The notes under the pieces: generated by a model | Database searches by the model: none | Told to the model about the DNA's origin: nothing | The model's input: only the letters and a program-made list of their open reading frames with translations | Origin: an uncultured Alphaproteobacteria bacterium | GTDB lineage: Bacteria; Pseudomonadota; Alphaproteobacteria; Rickettsiales; UBA1997 | Assembly (NCBI GenBank): GCA_949298005.1 | Contig: CASFUN010000041.1 | Location: forward strand, 1-25,374 | Length of the DNA: 25,374 nucleotides | Reading direction: 5' to 3' | Part shown: in pieces, positions 1 through 9,321 of the stretch | Position numbering within the stretch: position 1 is the first letter of the stretch | Layout: every line of letters starts with the position of its first letter | Translations under genes and position numbers: made by a program

Positions 1-298
1 ATTTATAATTTATGAAGATTTGCCTTACGCACATGTAAGAAATGATAGATATTTAAGAATTGGTGAATTATCTAATTTCCTAATAAATAATGGATTTAAA
101 AATTACAAATTACGCCTAAACAAAGAAAATATTCTACAAAAGAAGAAAGATATTATATTGTATGAATCACAACATAAGTACAAAAATTATAAAAAAGTTA
201 GAATTAAAAGGTATTTAGTCAGGGAATCATTTTTACTAAGTTCCATAGAAAGTTTTTGGATTCAAGATTTTAATTTTATAGAAAATTTGTTAAATTAA
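1..298 (+). CDS. C-terminal fragment of a probable PIG-L/LmbE-family deacetylase (5' end outside window)
   Basis: The reading frame is open from the first bases of the window to a TAA at 296-298, so this is the last ~98 residues of a longer protein; a TTG at position 20 is probably not the true start. The fragment begins FIIYEDLPYAHVRND and later has ILYESQHKY. A Tyr-Glu-Asp-x-Pro-Tyr-Ala segment followed by a Lys-rich 'K..I..Y.SQ' segment is what I remember from the C-terminal half of PIG-L/LmbE zinc-dependent N-acetylglucosamine deacetylases. Those enzymes remove an acetyl group from sugar conjugates during glycan or glycolipid synthesis. The catalytic HPDDE motif would lie upstream and cannot be seen, so the family call rests on two short motifs. 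The tail is very basic (Lys/Arg-rich, residues ~45-75). The next gene, serS, follows after 81 bp on the same strand with its own promoter-like sequence. Confidence 0.5.
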   Translation, partial: FIIYEDLPYAHVRNDRYLRIGELSNFLINNGFKNYKLRLNKENILQKKKDIILYESQHKYKNYKKVRIKRYLVRESFLLSSIESFWIQDFNFIENLLN

Positions 299-324
299 TT
301 CTCTGCTGACTGTTATATAACTCA

Positions 325-352
325 TTGAAAAATAACAAGAAATACTTACAAT
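325..352 (+). promoter_or_regulatory. Putative sigma-70 promoter of serS
   Basis: TTGAAA at 325-330 and TACAAT at 347-352 are separated by 16 bp. A transcript would start near 359, leaving a leader of about 20 nt before the serS ATG at 380. The match is good, but the DNA is AT-rich and chance matches are common. Confidence 0.4.
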
Positions 353-379
353 TTTTTCAGTACTTATTAAAAAATAACA

Positions 380-1663
380 ATGTTAAACCTAAAGTGGATA
401 ATTGAAAATCCTGAAGAATTCGATACTGCTATGAAAAAAAGAAATATAGAATTGGATTCGGAATATATAGAGAAGCTAAACAAAAATAAAAAAGAACAAT
501 CAACAAAATTACAAGGTTTACAATCTCAGCGAAATTCTTTATCAAAAGAAATAGGTATACTTAAATCAAAAAAAGAAGATGCAACAGAATTAATGCAAAA
601 AGTAAATTTGGTAAATAACGAAATTACTGAATTACAAAAAAATATTGAAGACGAGAAAGACTCCGAGTTATACAAAATATTAATTTCAACTCCAAATATA
701 TTACAAGATTCAGTACCTTACGGAATAGACGATAGTGATAACGTTGTCCTAGAGACCTATGGCAAACCTACAAAATTTAACTTTGAACCAAAAGCTCATT
801 ATGAACTTGGAGAAAATTTAGATTTAATGAATTTCGAACAAACTAGCAAAATTTGTGGTGGCAGGTCTACTGCTTTATTTGATGGATTAGCAAAATTAGA
901 AAGAGCATTGTCAAATTTCTTTTTAGACTTTTTGGAAAAATATGGATATAGAGAAACATCTATTCCTTTTATTGTTAAAGAAGAAGCCATGTTTGGTACT
1001 GGTAACTTACCAAAATTTGCTGATGACGCATATCACACAACCGAAAATATGTGGTTAATACCAACAGGAGAAGTTACTATGACTAATTGGGTTGCAGATA
1101 GAATTATTGATGAAAAATATCTACCAATAAGACTAATATCTTGCACTCCTTGCTGGCGTAGCGAAGCAGGTTCAGCTGGTAAAGATACAAGGGGAATGTT
1201 AAGACAGCACCAATTTAAAAAAGTTGAAATGGTGTCGATAACAACTCCAGAGAAATCAAAAGAAGAACATGAAAGAATGAGTAATATAGAAAGTGAGATA
1301 TTAAAGAGCCTCGAATTGCCTTATAGAGTAATGCTACTTTGTAGTGGCGACACAGGATTCAGTTCTTCAAAAACATATGATCACGAAGTGTGGTTACCTG
1401 CACAAAACAAATATAGGGAAATAACAAGTTGTTCAAATTGTACCGACTTTCAGGCTAGAAGGATGAATGCTAAATTCAGAAACAAAGATGGAAAAGTAAA
1501 TTTTGTGCATACGTTGAATGGTTCAGCACTGGCTATCGGCAGAACAATAATTGCTATAATGGAAAATTATCAACAAAAGGATGGCAGTATTAAAATTCCA
1601 GAAGTATTAGTACCTTATATGAATGGTTTGAAAGTTTTAGAGGAAAGTAACCTATTTATATAG
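380..1663 (+). CDS. serS: Serine--tRNA ligase (SerRS)
   Basis: This cytosolic class II aminoacyl-tRNA synthetase charges tRNA-Ser (and tRNA-Sec where present) with serine. The 427-aa length is normal for bacterial SerRS. The N-terminus MLNLKWIIENPEEF fits the family. Residues ~30-100 are charged and heptad-like, matching the long coiled-coil arm that contacts the tRNA. The catalytic core shows the TGE motif (IPTGEVTMTNW, ~227-237), motif 2 (CWRSEAGSAGKDTRG, ~258-272, continuing to RQHQFKKVE) and motif 3 (NGSALAIGRTIIAIMENYQ, near 380-400). The ATG at 380 has no clear Shine-Dalgarno sequence, only an A-rich leader. The gene converges on trpS, with 5 bp between the stop codons and no terminator between them. 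Confidence 0.97.
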   Translation: MLNLKWIIENPEEFDTAMKKRNIELDSEYIEKLNKNKKEQSTKLQGLQSQRNSLSKEIGILKSKKEDATELMQKVNLVNNEITELQKNIEDEKDSELYKILISTPNILQDSVPYGIDDSDNVVLETYGKPTKFNFEPKAHYELGENLDLMNFEQTSKICGGRSTALFDGLAKLERALSNFFLDFLEKYGYRETSIPFIVKEEAMFGTGNLPKFADDAYHTTENMWLIPTGEVTMTNWVADRIIDEKYLPIRLISCTPCWRSEAGSAGKDTRGMLRQHQFKKVEMVSITTPEKSKEEHERMSNIESEILKSLELPYRVMLLCSGDTGFSSSKTYDHEVWLPAQNKYREITSCSNCTDFQARRMNAKFRNKDGKVNFVHTLNGSALAIGRTIIAIMENYQQKDGSIKIPEVLVPYMNGLKVLEESNLFI

Positions 1664-1668
1664 TATAA

Positions 1669-2742
1669 TTAATCATATTGATACATATTCATAACTCTAA
1701 GAACTTGTCTTAAAGTTTTGCTAGATTCATCTCTAATTTTTTCCACACCTAATTTAATTAGGTTATTAATATATTCAAAATCATTTTCAACAGCTTTCCT
1801 TCTTTCACGTATAGGAACTAAAAATTTGTCTGTAGTTTCTATTAATTTATCTTTTAACATCTTAGCTCCACCATATCCAATATCTTTGGCAATATCTTCT
1901 GGTTTTTCATTAGACATTAATGAAATTAGCTTTAATAAATTTGAAACCTCAGGCCTGTTTGTTGGGTCGTAAGTAATTAATTTTTGGCTATCGGTAACAG
2001 CTTTTTTAACAACATTAACTATATCGTCTCTTGAACTATTTAACATTACAGCATTTTGTCTGCTTTTACTCATTTTTTGCTTTCCATCCAAACCAACAAG
2101 ACTTGGAATTTCAGATAACAACGCTTCTGGTTCAACAAATACTTTATCACTACCTTTACAGAACTTATTATTAAACCTTTTTGCTATCAACCTTGATAAT
2201 TCTATATGTGGTAATTGATCCTTACCAACAGGAATAATATTAGCTTTTACCGACAAAATATCACAAGCTTGATGTACTGGATAAACAAACATTCCAGAGT
2301 TTATACTATTGATATTTGCACTTTTTATTTCCTCTTTAACAGTTGGATTTCTTTCTAATTCCGATATGGAAACTAAAGTTAAAAATGGAACAAGTAATTG
2401 ATTTAGTCCAGGAATTTGACTATGTGGAAATACAAATGTTTTACCATCTTCTAAATCTATACCAGCTGATATGTTATCTATAACTAACTCTCTAGTTAAT
2501 TGTGATATTTTATCAAAATTATCATGGTCGGTTAACACTTGCTGATCCGCAATAAGAATAAACATCTCAATTCCTTTTCTTTGAAGCTTAATCCTGTTAA
2601 CTAAAGAACCAAAGTAATGACCTATATGTAAATTTCCAGTTGGTCTCTCTCCTGTAAGTATTCTAAAATTTTCTGGATTTTTATCTATCTGATCCCATAA
2701 ATTATCACTAACCTGTTTGGATTTCAAAAAAGTGTCTGTCAT
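1669..2742 (-). CDS. trpS: Tryptophan--tRNA ligase (TrpRS), Firmicutes-like subtype
   Basis: This class I aminoacyl-tRNA synthetase charges tRNA-Trp; its substrate tRNA gene is in this window at 16274-16349. The protein has 357 aa. The HIGH signature is in RPTGNLHIGHYFGSL (HIGH at 39-42) and the KMSKS loop is at 223-227 (GKQKMSKSRQN). Several blocks, IADQQVLTD (64-72), ELERNPTVKEEI (128-139), IPVGKDQLPHIE (170-181) and PIRERR near the C-terminus, match the TrpRS subtype I know from streptococci and other Firmicutes. Most proteobacterial TrpRS instead have a GNYxGA/VDLHAIT pattern, so the gene may have been acquired by transfer. A ~25-residue N-terminal extension precedes the ILTGERPTGN start of the fold. 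The ATG lies 2 bp after the KAP NTPase stop codon, so the two are probably co-transcribed from the promoter at 5040-5067. Confidence 0.95.
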   Translation of the reverse strand: MTDTFLKSKQVSDNLWDQIDKNPENFRILTGERPTGNLHIGHYFGSLVNRIKLQRKGIEMFILIADQQVLTDHDNFDKISQLTRELVIDNISAGIDLEDGKTFVFPHSQIPGLNQLLVPFLTLVSISELERNPTVKEEIKSANINSINSGMFVYPVHQACDILSVKANIIPVGKDQLPHIELSRLIAKRFNNKFCKGSDKVFVEPEALLSEIPSLVGLDGKQKMSKSRQNAVMLNSSRDDIVNVVKKAVTDSQKLITYDPTNRPEVSNLLKLISLMSNEKPEDIAKDIGYGGAKMLKDKLIETTDKFLVPIRERRKAVENDFEYINNLIKLGVEKIRDESSKTLRQVLRVMNMYQYD

Positions 2743-2744
2743 AT

Positions 2745-5015
2745 CTATAATCTTTTAACTGATCTTAGTAATACACTGTATATTTTATCTTTTCTACTTA
2801 CCTTATTCTCTCTAAAAGCATTAGTTACTTCTTTCAAAGAAAACGGATATAATTCATTAGGATTTAGAATCAAATATATGCTATTATTTATAATTTTTTT
2901 CTTAACACAATACTCGGTAAAGGTATAAACTAATTTAAAATAATCATTAAATAATTTTTCTTTAAGAATGCTAAATTTACCAGATCTTATATAGTTCCTT
3001 ATAAAATTTTCAACTTCTGAATCAATATTATTACTATGCATAGATAATTTATTCTTAATAAAGGCTATTATATGATTTAATTGTAATTTAGAATTATAAT
3101 TGTCTATATCTAAATAATTTAAAATTCCATCGCCTACTAAAAATGATTCACTATGTTTAAATATTATAGCATTTATTAAGCCTTTATATTCAGAAATTTT
3201 ATCTAAATCTTTAGTAAAAATAATATCCAATAATATATTTTTAATAAGAGAAAGTAATTCTAATAAATAAAAACTATAAAAATAATCATTTTCTTCCAAT
3301 AGTATATTTATAGTATTAATTATACTATCAAGATTCTTGTTATTATTATAGTAAGCTAAAATAGTTTGGATAACATATTTTTTACTTGAAACATTTCTAT
3401 CGCTGTAGATATATAACCAAATAATATTTTTTATTAAATCCTTTTCTTTATTGGATTCATTTAAATTTTGTAATACATTAATATTTTCTCTACGTTTATA
3501 CAATTTATATAAAAAGCTTCCAGCGTAATGTTTTATATTCGCATCACTAACTATAGAAAATTCTCTTTTAAAATTTAAAATAAATTCTTTATTATCTAGC
3601 AGATATGATTCTAAATTATTAAAACTAGTTTCTGGTATAACATTTTCACTAAGGTCATATATAAAATAATAGTCAAAATAATCAAAACATCCAACAGATT
3701 TTGAAGACTGCAGTAGTTCTTCATCATATTTATTTTCAATACCAAGTTCATTTGATACATAAGGGAACAAACTAACAATCAGATCCTTAATATTTTCTTC
3801 AGAATTATTTCTTATGTTTGATTTTAAATCTGGCCAAATCTGCTTACTTTCCGAATAAATTTTTAGACTATGTTTTGTCAACAATCTTTTATTTTGTCTT
3901 ATTTCCCTATATAAATCATTTTCAAAAAATCTTAATATTTCTAAATACAGAAAATCGTTTTTATTAAAGTTAAACTTATTATATCTTAAATTCTTTGAAG
4001 CTATCGTGTAATTTACATTAAAATTATCCAAAAAAGAATAAATTTTGTTTAGAGAAGAAAAATAATTTTTTACACAATTAAAACTATTAAGATATTCTAT
4101 ATTTATTCCATATTTTTCCTGTAATTCACCTTGCAAAAAAGTAAACAATATATCATCAGTTATCATTGGTAAATCTAGTTGTATATTTACAAACTTTTCT
4201 ATAAATTCTGAACCGCTATAGACATTTGTAGTCAAACAATTACTAACTATAAACTTATCATAGAATAAAACAAACACAAACTTAGGTAGACTTAATTTTG
4301 AATTTATAAGTTGTATTAACATTTTCACTTGGCTTAGTTCAAGAGAATCAAAATTGTCTATTAAAACTATGATTTTATTATACTTGCATTTTGTTTCTAA
4401 ATATTTCTTAAGTTTTAAATCCTCCACATTATAAACCTTAAGTTCATCATAGTAGAGTATTCTATGAACTACATCAACTTTTACATAAGATTTTGATAAA
4501 ACTTCCATTAATGTATTAAGTGTTATCTTTCTAAATTGGGCTCTAAATATAAATATTATAGAAAAAACTAACGAAGAAAATCTAACAAATACATTTGGAT
4601 AAATAACTCCTATTACTAATAGAACTATAAGTAGTATGGTCAATATAATACCCTTATTCTCTTTAATTGATTCAAATATTTCTGAATTTTTGTTTTTACC
4701 TTTAACTATATTAACAACTTTATCAAGAAATATTTTGTTTAATTCCTTTTGATTTTGGAATTCTATTGAGTTAAATTCCAGTAACATATTGTTACTTGAT
4801 TTTTTATTGTATAAAAGTCTTTCGGCTATTAAATTCTTTACGGAAGTCTTTCCTTCACCCCATTTTCCATTCACAGAGAGTACAAAAGCTCTGTTTGTTG
4901 TCGGTGCATTTCTTATTATATTAGTTACGTAATTGACAAAGATTGATCGGTTTAATTTATCCTCTATATTACTCTGTATAGGTTCCTGTCTGTTGTTCCT
5001 TTGGTTTGCAAACAT
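2745..5015 (-). CDS. Membrane-anchored KAP-family P-loop NTPase
   Basis: A 756-aa protein with the architecture of the KAP NTPase family. Walker A is NGKWGEGKTS (49-58). Two adjacent hydrophobic segments, about 122-139 and 142-158, are inserted between Walker A and Walker B, as is typical of KAP proteins, and would place the NTPase on the cytoplasmic side of the inner membrane. Walker B is IIVLIDNFDSL (215-225). After it comes VLFYDKF and then SGSEFIEKFVNIQLDLP, the usual post-Walker B region. The remaining ~450 residues are Asn/Lys/Ile-rich, probably helical, and unrecognised. Known relatives include the F-plasmid phage-exclusion protein PifA and animal Kidins220, so defence or membrane signalling is possible, but the sequence does not prove either. 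It has its own promoter after the rpoBC terminator and is followed by trpS 2 bp downstream. Chromosomes with the standard layout carry rpsL-rpsG-fusA here, so it may be an insertion. Confidence 0.85.
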   Translation of the reverse strand: MFANQRNNRQEPIQSNIEDKLNRSIFVNYVTNIIRNAPTTNRAFVLSVNGKWGEGKTSVKNLIAERLLYNKKSSNNMLLEFNSIEFQNQKELNKIFLDKVVNIVKGKNKNSEIFESIKENKGIILTILLIVLLVIGVIYPNVFVRFSSLVFSIIFIFRAQFRKITLNTLMEVLSKSYVKVDVVHRILYYDELKVYNVEDLKLKKYLETKCKYNKIIVLIDNFDSLELSQVKMLIQLINSKLSLPKFVFVLFYDKFIVSNCLTTNVYSGSEFIEKFVNIQLDLPMITDDILFTFLQGELQEKYGINIEYLNSFNCVKNYFSSLNKIYSFLDNFNVNYTIASKNLRYNKFNFNKNDFLYLEILRFFENDLYREIRQNKRLLTKHSLKIYSESKQIWPDLKSNIRNNSEENIKDLIVSLFPYVSNELGIENKYDEELLQSSKSVGCFDYFDYYFIYDLSENVIPETSFNNLESYLLDNKEFILNFKREFSIVSDANIKHYAGSFLYKLYKRRENINVLQNLNESNKEKDLIKNIIWLYIYSDRNVSSKKYVIQTILAYYNNNKNLDSIINTINILLEENDYFYSFYLLELLSLIKNILLDIIFTKDLDKISEYKGLINAIIFKHSESFLVGDGILNYLDIDNYNSKLQLNHIIAFIKNKLSMHSNNIDSEVENFIRNYIRSGKFSILKEKLFNDYFKLVYTFTEYCVKKKIINNSIYLILNPNELYPFSLKEVTNAFRENKVSRKDKIYSVLLRSVKRL

Positions 5016-5039
5016 AAAGTTTATTATAATAACTTATTA

Positions 5040-5067
5040 AGTATAACATATAATACTGAAAAAGCAA
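5040..5067 (-). promoter_or_regulatory. Putative promoter of the KAP NTPase-trpS pair
   Basis: Read on the minus strand, TTGCTT (5067-5062) and TATACT (5045-5040) are separated by 16 bp. A start near 5033 would give an ~18-nt leader before the ATG at 5015. It lies directly after the rpoC terminator, as expected for a new transcription unit. Confidence 0.4.
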
Positions 5068-5083
5068 CAAATAAGCCTTTGAC

Positions 5084-5118
5084 AAAAATGTTGTCTAATT
5101 TATATATTAGACAACATT
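5084..5118 (-). terminator. Rho-independent terminator of the rplKAJL-rpoBC operon
   Basis: An inverted repeat with a perfect 12-bp stem (ATGTTGTCTAAT at 5088-5099 and ATTAGACAACAT at 5106-5117) is extended by one more A-T pair (5087/5118) and closes a 6-nt loop. On the minus strand it is followed at once by a run of five T (5088-5084). It lies 28 bp after the rpoC stop codon. The stem is moderately AT-rich but long and perfect. Confidence 0.85.
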
Positions 5119-5145
5119 AACAATAAAATATAAGTTCAAACTTAA

Positions 5146-8100
5146 TTACTCAATAATATTAGAAAAACTCTCTTTCCTGGCTTCTTCTTTCATTTTCTTA
5201 ACTATTATACCAGTACCAGCTGGAATAAGTTTTCCAACTATTATATTTTCTTTAAGACCTTCAAGATTATCAATTTTACCTTTAATAGAAGCATCTGTTA
5301 AAACTTTAACAGTTTCTTGAAACGAAGCAGCCGATATAAACGATTTGCTTTGAAGTGAAGCCCTAGTAATACCTAATAAAACACTTTCACATTTAGCTGG
5401 TTTAACACCATTTTCTATCGCTTTTTTATTTATTTCATCAAAATCACTCTTACCAAGAGTGTCACCAATAAGTAAAGATGTTTCGCCAGAATCAGTAACT
5501 TCAACCTTTTTAAGCATCATATTTAATATTATTTCAATATGCTTATCATTAATTGATATACCTTGCATTTCGTAAACTTTTTGGATTTCTTCAACCATAT
5601 ACTTGTTAAATTCTTCAATACCAAGAATTTTTAGAATATCATGAGGTACCTTATCACCATCCATAATCTCATCGCCTTTTTTGACTTTATCACCACTCTT
5701 AACAAATATATGCTTACCTTTAGGTACTATATAACTAATTTCTTGTTCGTCTTTATTATCAGGTACTATCGTTATAACTCGTTTAGTCTTATAATCTCTT
5801 TCACTAAACATAACAGTTCCATCAATAGAAGACATAACAGCATAATTTTTAGGTTTTCTAGCTTCAAATAACTCACCAACCCTTGGCAAACCACCTGTAA
5901 TATCTCTATTTTTAATGGAATCCTTAGGTGTTCTAGCTAAAATATCACCGGCCTTAACTTCCTGTCCATTAGACACATTTATTACCGTACCAATAAACAA
6001 TTCGTAACTTGAATCATCACCATTATTTTCAATTACTATTGCAGGCTTAATAGATTGTTTACTGTTAAACCTTCTCCAATCTATAATAACTTTAGAAGAC
6101 ACACTTGTTGACTCATCTAACTTTTCTTTCAAAGATATTCCTTCTAATATATCAACAAATTTAACTTTACCATCTTTAGCAGCTATAATAGAGTAATTAT
6201 AAGGATCCCATTCTGCTAGTGAATCACCTTTATTAATATTATCTCCATCTTTAAAGAAAATTTTAGAACCAAAAGGAATGCTGTATTTTGCTAAGTTCTT
6301 ATCATCTTTTATTATAATAAATTCGGTATCCTTATTCATTACCATTTCAATACCATCTCTGTTTATTACAGATTTGAGATTATTTATCTTTAAGATTCCA
6401 TCACTAGGCGAAACTATACTCGACTCAGTGCCACCAACTGTAGCACCACCCAAGTGTCTTGTATTCATAGTTAACTGTGTTCCTGGTTCACCTATAGCTT
6501 GAGCAGCTACAACACCAACAGCTTCACCCACACTAACTAACATTTTAGTCGTCAAATCCCTACCATAACATTTAGCACAAACACCATGTTCATGTTTGCA
6601 TGTTAGTACTGATCTAACTTTAATTTGCTTAATTCCTGCTTTTTCAATATTTGCTGCTTCTTTCTCATTTATTAGTTCACCAGATCTAACAATAATTTTG
6701 TTGTTTTTAGGATCAATAATATCAACTAAAGCTGTTCTACCAATTATTTTTGAAGACAAGCTGGTCTTAACTATACCATTCTCAATTTTTGCTTCCATAG
6801 TGACACCATCAGTTGTTTTACAGTCTTCATCTATAACTATACAATCCTGTGCAACATCAACAAGCCTTCTAGTTAAATAACCAGCATTAGCTGTTTTTAA
6901 AGCTGTGTCTACCATTGACTTTCTACCAGTGTGTGTAGACAAGAAATACTCAAGTATTGATAAACCTTCTTTAAAGTTTGAAAGTACCGGGGTTTCAATA
7001 ATTTCACCATTTTGCTTTGCTAAAAGACCACGAATACCACATATTTGTTGCATGTTATTATCGTTACCTCTAGCTCCAGAGTTCGTAAATAAGTAAAGAG
7101 AATTTGTAGACTTAGCTGTCTTATCAACAGACATATTTTTAACTACAACATTCTTAACATTATTTATACATTTATCCCAAATTTCAATAACTTTATTATA
7201 CCTTTCTCCAGAAGTTATAAGACCATCTTGATATTGGTTTTCAATAGTTTTTATTTCTTTTTCTGCTTTACTTATCATTTTACTCTTATCAGCTGGTATA
7301 ATCATATCGTCTTTACCAATTGACACACCTGAAAAAGTAGAACTTTTGAATCCAAGTTGCATTATACTATCACAAAATTTGCCGGTTTCAGTTTGATTTG
7401 TCTCTTCAAACACAATATTAATTATCTTTGAAATCTCTTTCTTGCCTATTGGCATATTAACTAGACTAAATCCATATTTGGCCTTACAAACATCAGGCAA
7501 TAACTCAAATACTTTAATCCTACCTGGTGTTGTTATGACCTTATTATATTCAACTGTATCATAAATATTTTTGATAGAATATCTAAAAGTAATAGGGTCA
7601 TTCATTCTAACTCTTTTTGTAAATAATGCATGTTCAAGTTCATCTATACCAGCTATAGCTATATTAGGTCTATCTATGCCTTCTCCTACAGGATCAAGAG
7701 TTAAATAATACAAACCTAAAAGCATGTCTTGCGAAGGAATAATATTTGGTTTACCATCCTGAGGATTCAAGATATTATTTGTCGACATCATTAAAACCCT
7801 AGCTTCAGTTTGCGCCTCTATAGAAAGCGGTACATGAACAGCCATCTGGTCACCATCAAAGTCAGCATTAAATGATTTACAAACAAGTGGATGTAGTTGT
7901 ATAGCTTTACCTTCTATCAACAATGGTTCAAATGCTTGAATACCTAATCTATGTAAAGTTGGAGCTCTATTTAAAAGAACTGGATGTTCTTGTATTACCT
8001 CTTCCAATATATCCCAAACTTCTGGTCTTTCACTATCCACTAATTTCTTTGAGTGTCTAATACCGTTAGACATACCATATAATTCAAGCTTAGCATATAT

Positions 8101-9264
8101 AAAAGGTCTAAATAATTCTAGAGCCATTTTTTTTGGCAAGCCACATTGATTTAATTTCAAATTTGGCCCAACCACAATTACAGAACGTCCTGAATAATCG
8201 ACTCTTTTACCAAGCAGATTTTGTCTAAATCTACCTTGCTTACCCTTTAACATATCACTTAATGACTTAAATGGTCTTTTATTTGGAGCTTTAACTGGAT
8301 TTGCACTTTTACTATTATCAAGCAAGGAGTCAACAGCTTCCTGTAACATTCGCTTTTCATTTTTAATAATTATATCAGGAGCATCTAACTCTAATAATTT
8401 TTTAAGTCTATTATTTCTATTGATAACTCTTCTGTATAATTCATTCAGATCAGAACTAGCAAAATTACCACCATCCAACTGAACTAATGGTCTAATTTCA
8501 GGTGGAATAACAGGCAATACTGTTAGAATCATCCATTCAGGCCTATTACCAGATTCTATAAAAGACTCTACCAAGCTAAGCCTTCTTATTATTTTTGATT
8601 TTTTTAACTCAGATTTAGTTTCTATAAGCTCTCTTCTTAACTTATTTCCAAGCTTTTGGAGGTCTATTTCAGAAAGTAATTTTCTTATAGCTTCAGCACC
8701 AGTTCCAGCTTCAAATGCATCATCTCCATATTCAATTTTATAGTTCTCATATTCCTCTTCCGATAACAATTGCCCGTTTTCCAACGGAGTCATTTTAGCA
8801 TCTGTTACTATATAAGTTTCAAAATATATAACTTTTTCAACATGTTTAGGCATTATATTAAGTATAGTACTAATCCTAGAAGGTAGAGATTTCAAAAACC
8901 AAATATGAGAAACAGGAGTAGCAAGTTCAATGTGTCCCATTCTTTCTCTTCGTACTTTAGAACTTGTAACTTCAACGCCACATTTTTCACAAACAATACC
9001 TTTATACTTAATTCTTTTATATTTACCACAAGAACATTCATAGTCTTTTACTGGACCAAAAATCTTAGCACAGAAAAGGCCATCTTTCTCAGGTTTAAAA
9101 GTTCTATAGTTTACAGTTTCAGGTTTTGTAACTTCACCATAGGACCATGATCTTATTTTTTCTGGACTAGCTATGGATATTTTTAAAGTATCAAAATCAG
9201 TAGAATCTAATACCTGATTGCTTATACTCATTAATCCAAAAGAAGAAGTTCCATCTAACGCCAT
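5146..9264 (-). CDS. rpoC: DNA-directed RNA polymerase beta' subunit
   Basis: Largest subunit of RNA polymerase, carrying the catalytic Mg site. From the ATG at 9264 the protein has 1372 aa, the same length class as Rickettsia RpoC. An upstream in-frame TTG at 9294 would add 10 residues, but the ATG is preceded by an AAAGAAA purine stretch and is preferred. Visible elements are the N-terminal zinc site (C77, C79, C92, C95 in CSCGKYKR...CEKCG), the bridging text RTFKPEKDGLFCAKIFGP, the catalytic NADFDGD with aspartates at 468, 470 and 472, and the second zinc cluster CKHEHGVCAKCYGRD. The C-terminal GEPGTQLTMNTRH region is also intact. It lies 57 bp after rpoB and ends just before a strong hairpin terminator, so it is the last gene of the operon. 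No rpsL, rpsG or fusA follows. Confidence 0.98.
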   Translation of the reverse strand: MALDGTSSFGLMSISNQVLDSTDFDTLKISIASPEKIRSWSYGEVTKPETVNYRTFKPEKDGLFCAKIFGPVKDYECSCGKYKRIKYKGIVCEKCGVEVTSSKVRRERMGHIELATPVSHIWFLKSLPSRISTILNIMPKHVEKVIYFETYIVTDAKMTPLENGQLLSEEEYENYKIEYGDDAFEAGTGAEAIRKLLSEIDLQKLGNKLRRELIETKSELKKSKIIRRLSLVESFIESGNRPEWMILTVLPVIPPEIRPLVQLDGGNFASSDLNELYRRVINRNNRLKKLLELDAPDIIIKNEKRMLQEAVDSLLDNSKSANPVKAPNKRPFKSLSDMLKGKQGRFRQNLLGKRVDYSGRSVIVVGPNLKLNQCGLPKKMALELFRPFIYAKLELYGMSNGIRHSKKLVDSERPEVWDILEEVIQEHPVLLNRAPTLHRLGIQAFEPLLIEGKAIQLHPLVCKSFNADFDGDQMAVHVPLSIEAQTEARVLMMSTNNILNPQDGKPNIIPSQDMLLGLYYLTLDPVGEGIDRPNIAIAGIDELEHALFTKRVRMNDPITFRYSIKNIYDTVEYNKVITTPGRIKVFELLPDVCKAKYGFSLVNMPIGKKEISKIINIVFEETNQTETGKFCDSIMQLGFKSSTFSGVSIGKDDMIIPADKSKMISKAEKEIKTIENQYQDGLITSGERYNKVIEIWDKCINNVKNVVVKNMSVDKTAKSTNSLYLFTNSGARGNDNNMQQICGIRGLLAKQNGEIIETPVLSNFKEGLSILEYFLSTHTGRKSMVDTALKTANAGYLTRRLVDVAQDCIVIDEDCKTTDGVTMEAKIENGIVKTSLSSKIIGRTALVDIIDPKNNKIIVRSGELINEKEAANIEKAGIKQIKVRSVLTCKHEHGVCAKCYGRDLTTKMLVSVGEAVGVVAAQAIGEPGTQLTMNTRHLGGATVGGTESSIVSPSDGILKINNLKSVINRDGIEMVMNKDTEFIIIKDDKNLAKYSIPFGSKIFFKDGDNINKGDSLAEWDPYNYSIIAAKDGKVKFVDILEGISLKEKLDESTSVSSKVIIDWRRFNSKQSIKPAIVIENNGDDSSYELFIGTVINVSNGQEVKAGDILARTPKDSIKNRDITGGLPRVGELFEARKPKNYAVMSSIDGTVMFSERDYKTKRVITIVPDNKDEQEISYIVPKGKHIFVKSGDKVKKGDEIMDGDKVPHDILKILGIEEFNKYMVEEIQKVYEMQGISINDKHIEIILNMMLKKVEVTDSGETSLLIGDTLGKSDFDEINKKAIENGVKPAKCESVLLGITRASLQSKSFISAASFQETVKVLTDASIKGKIDNLEGLKENIIVGKLIPAGTGIIVKKMKEEARKESFSNIIE

Positions 9265-9321
9265 ATCATTTTCTTTTTTTAATAATAAAAACAACAGAAT
9301 TAAAAAATCCTGTCTAACAAA

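Noticed and set aside
9265..9294. TTG start for rpoC adding 10 residues
   Set aside because: The added text (MFLLLKKEND) is translated A/T-rich spacer, and ATG 9264 has purine-rich sequence upstream and fits RpoC length.
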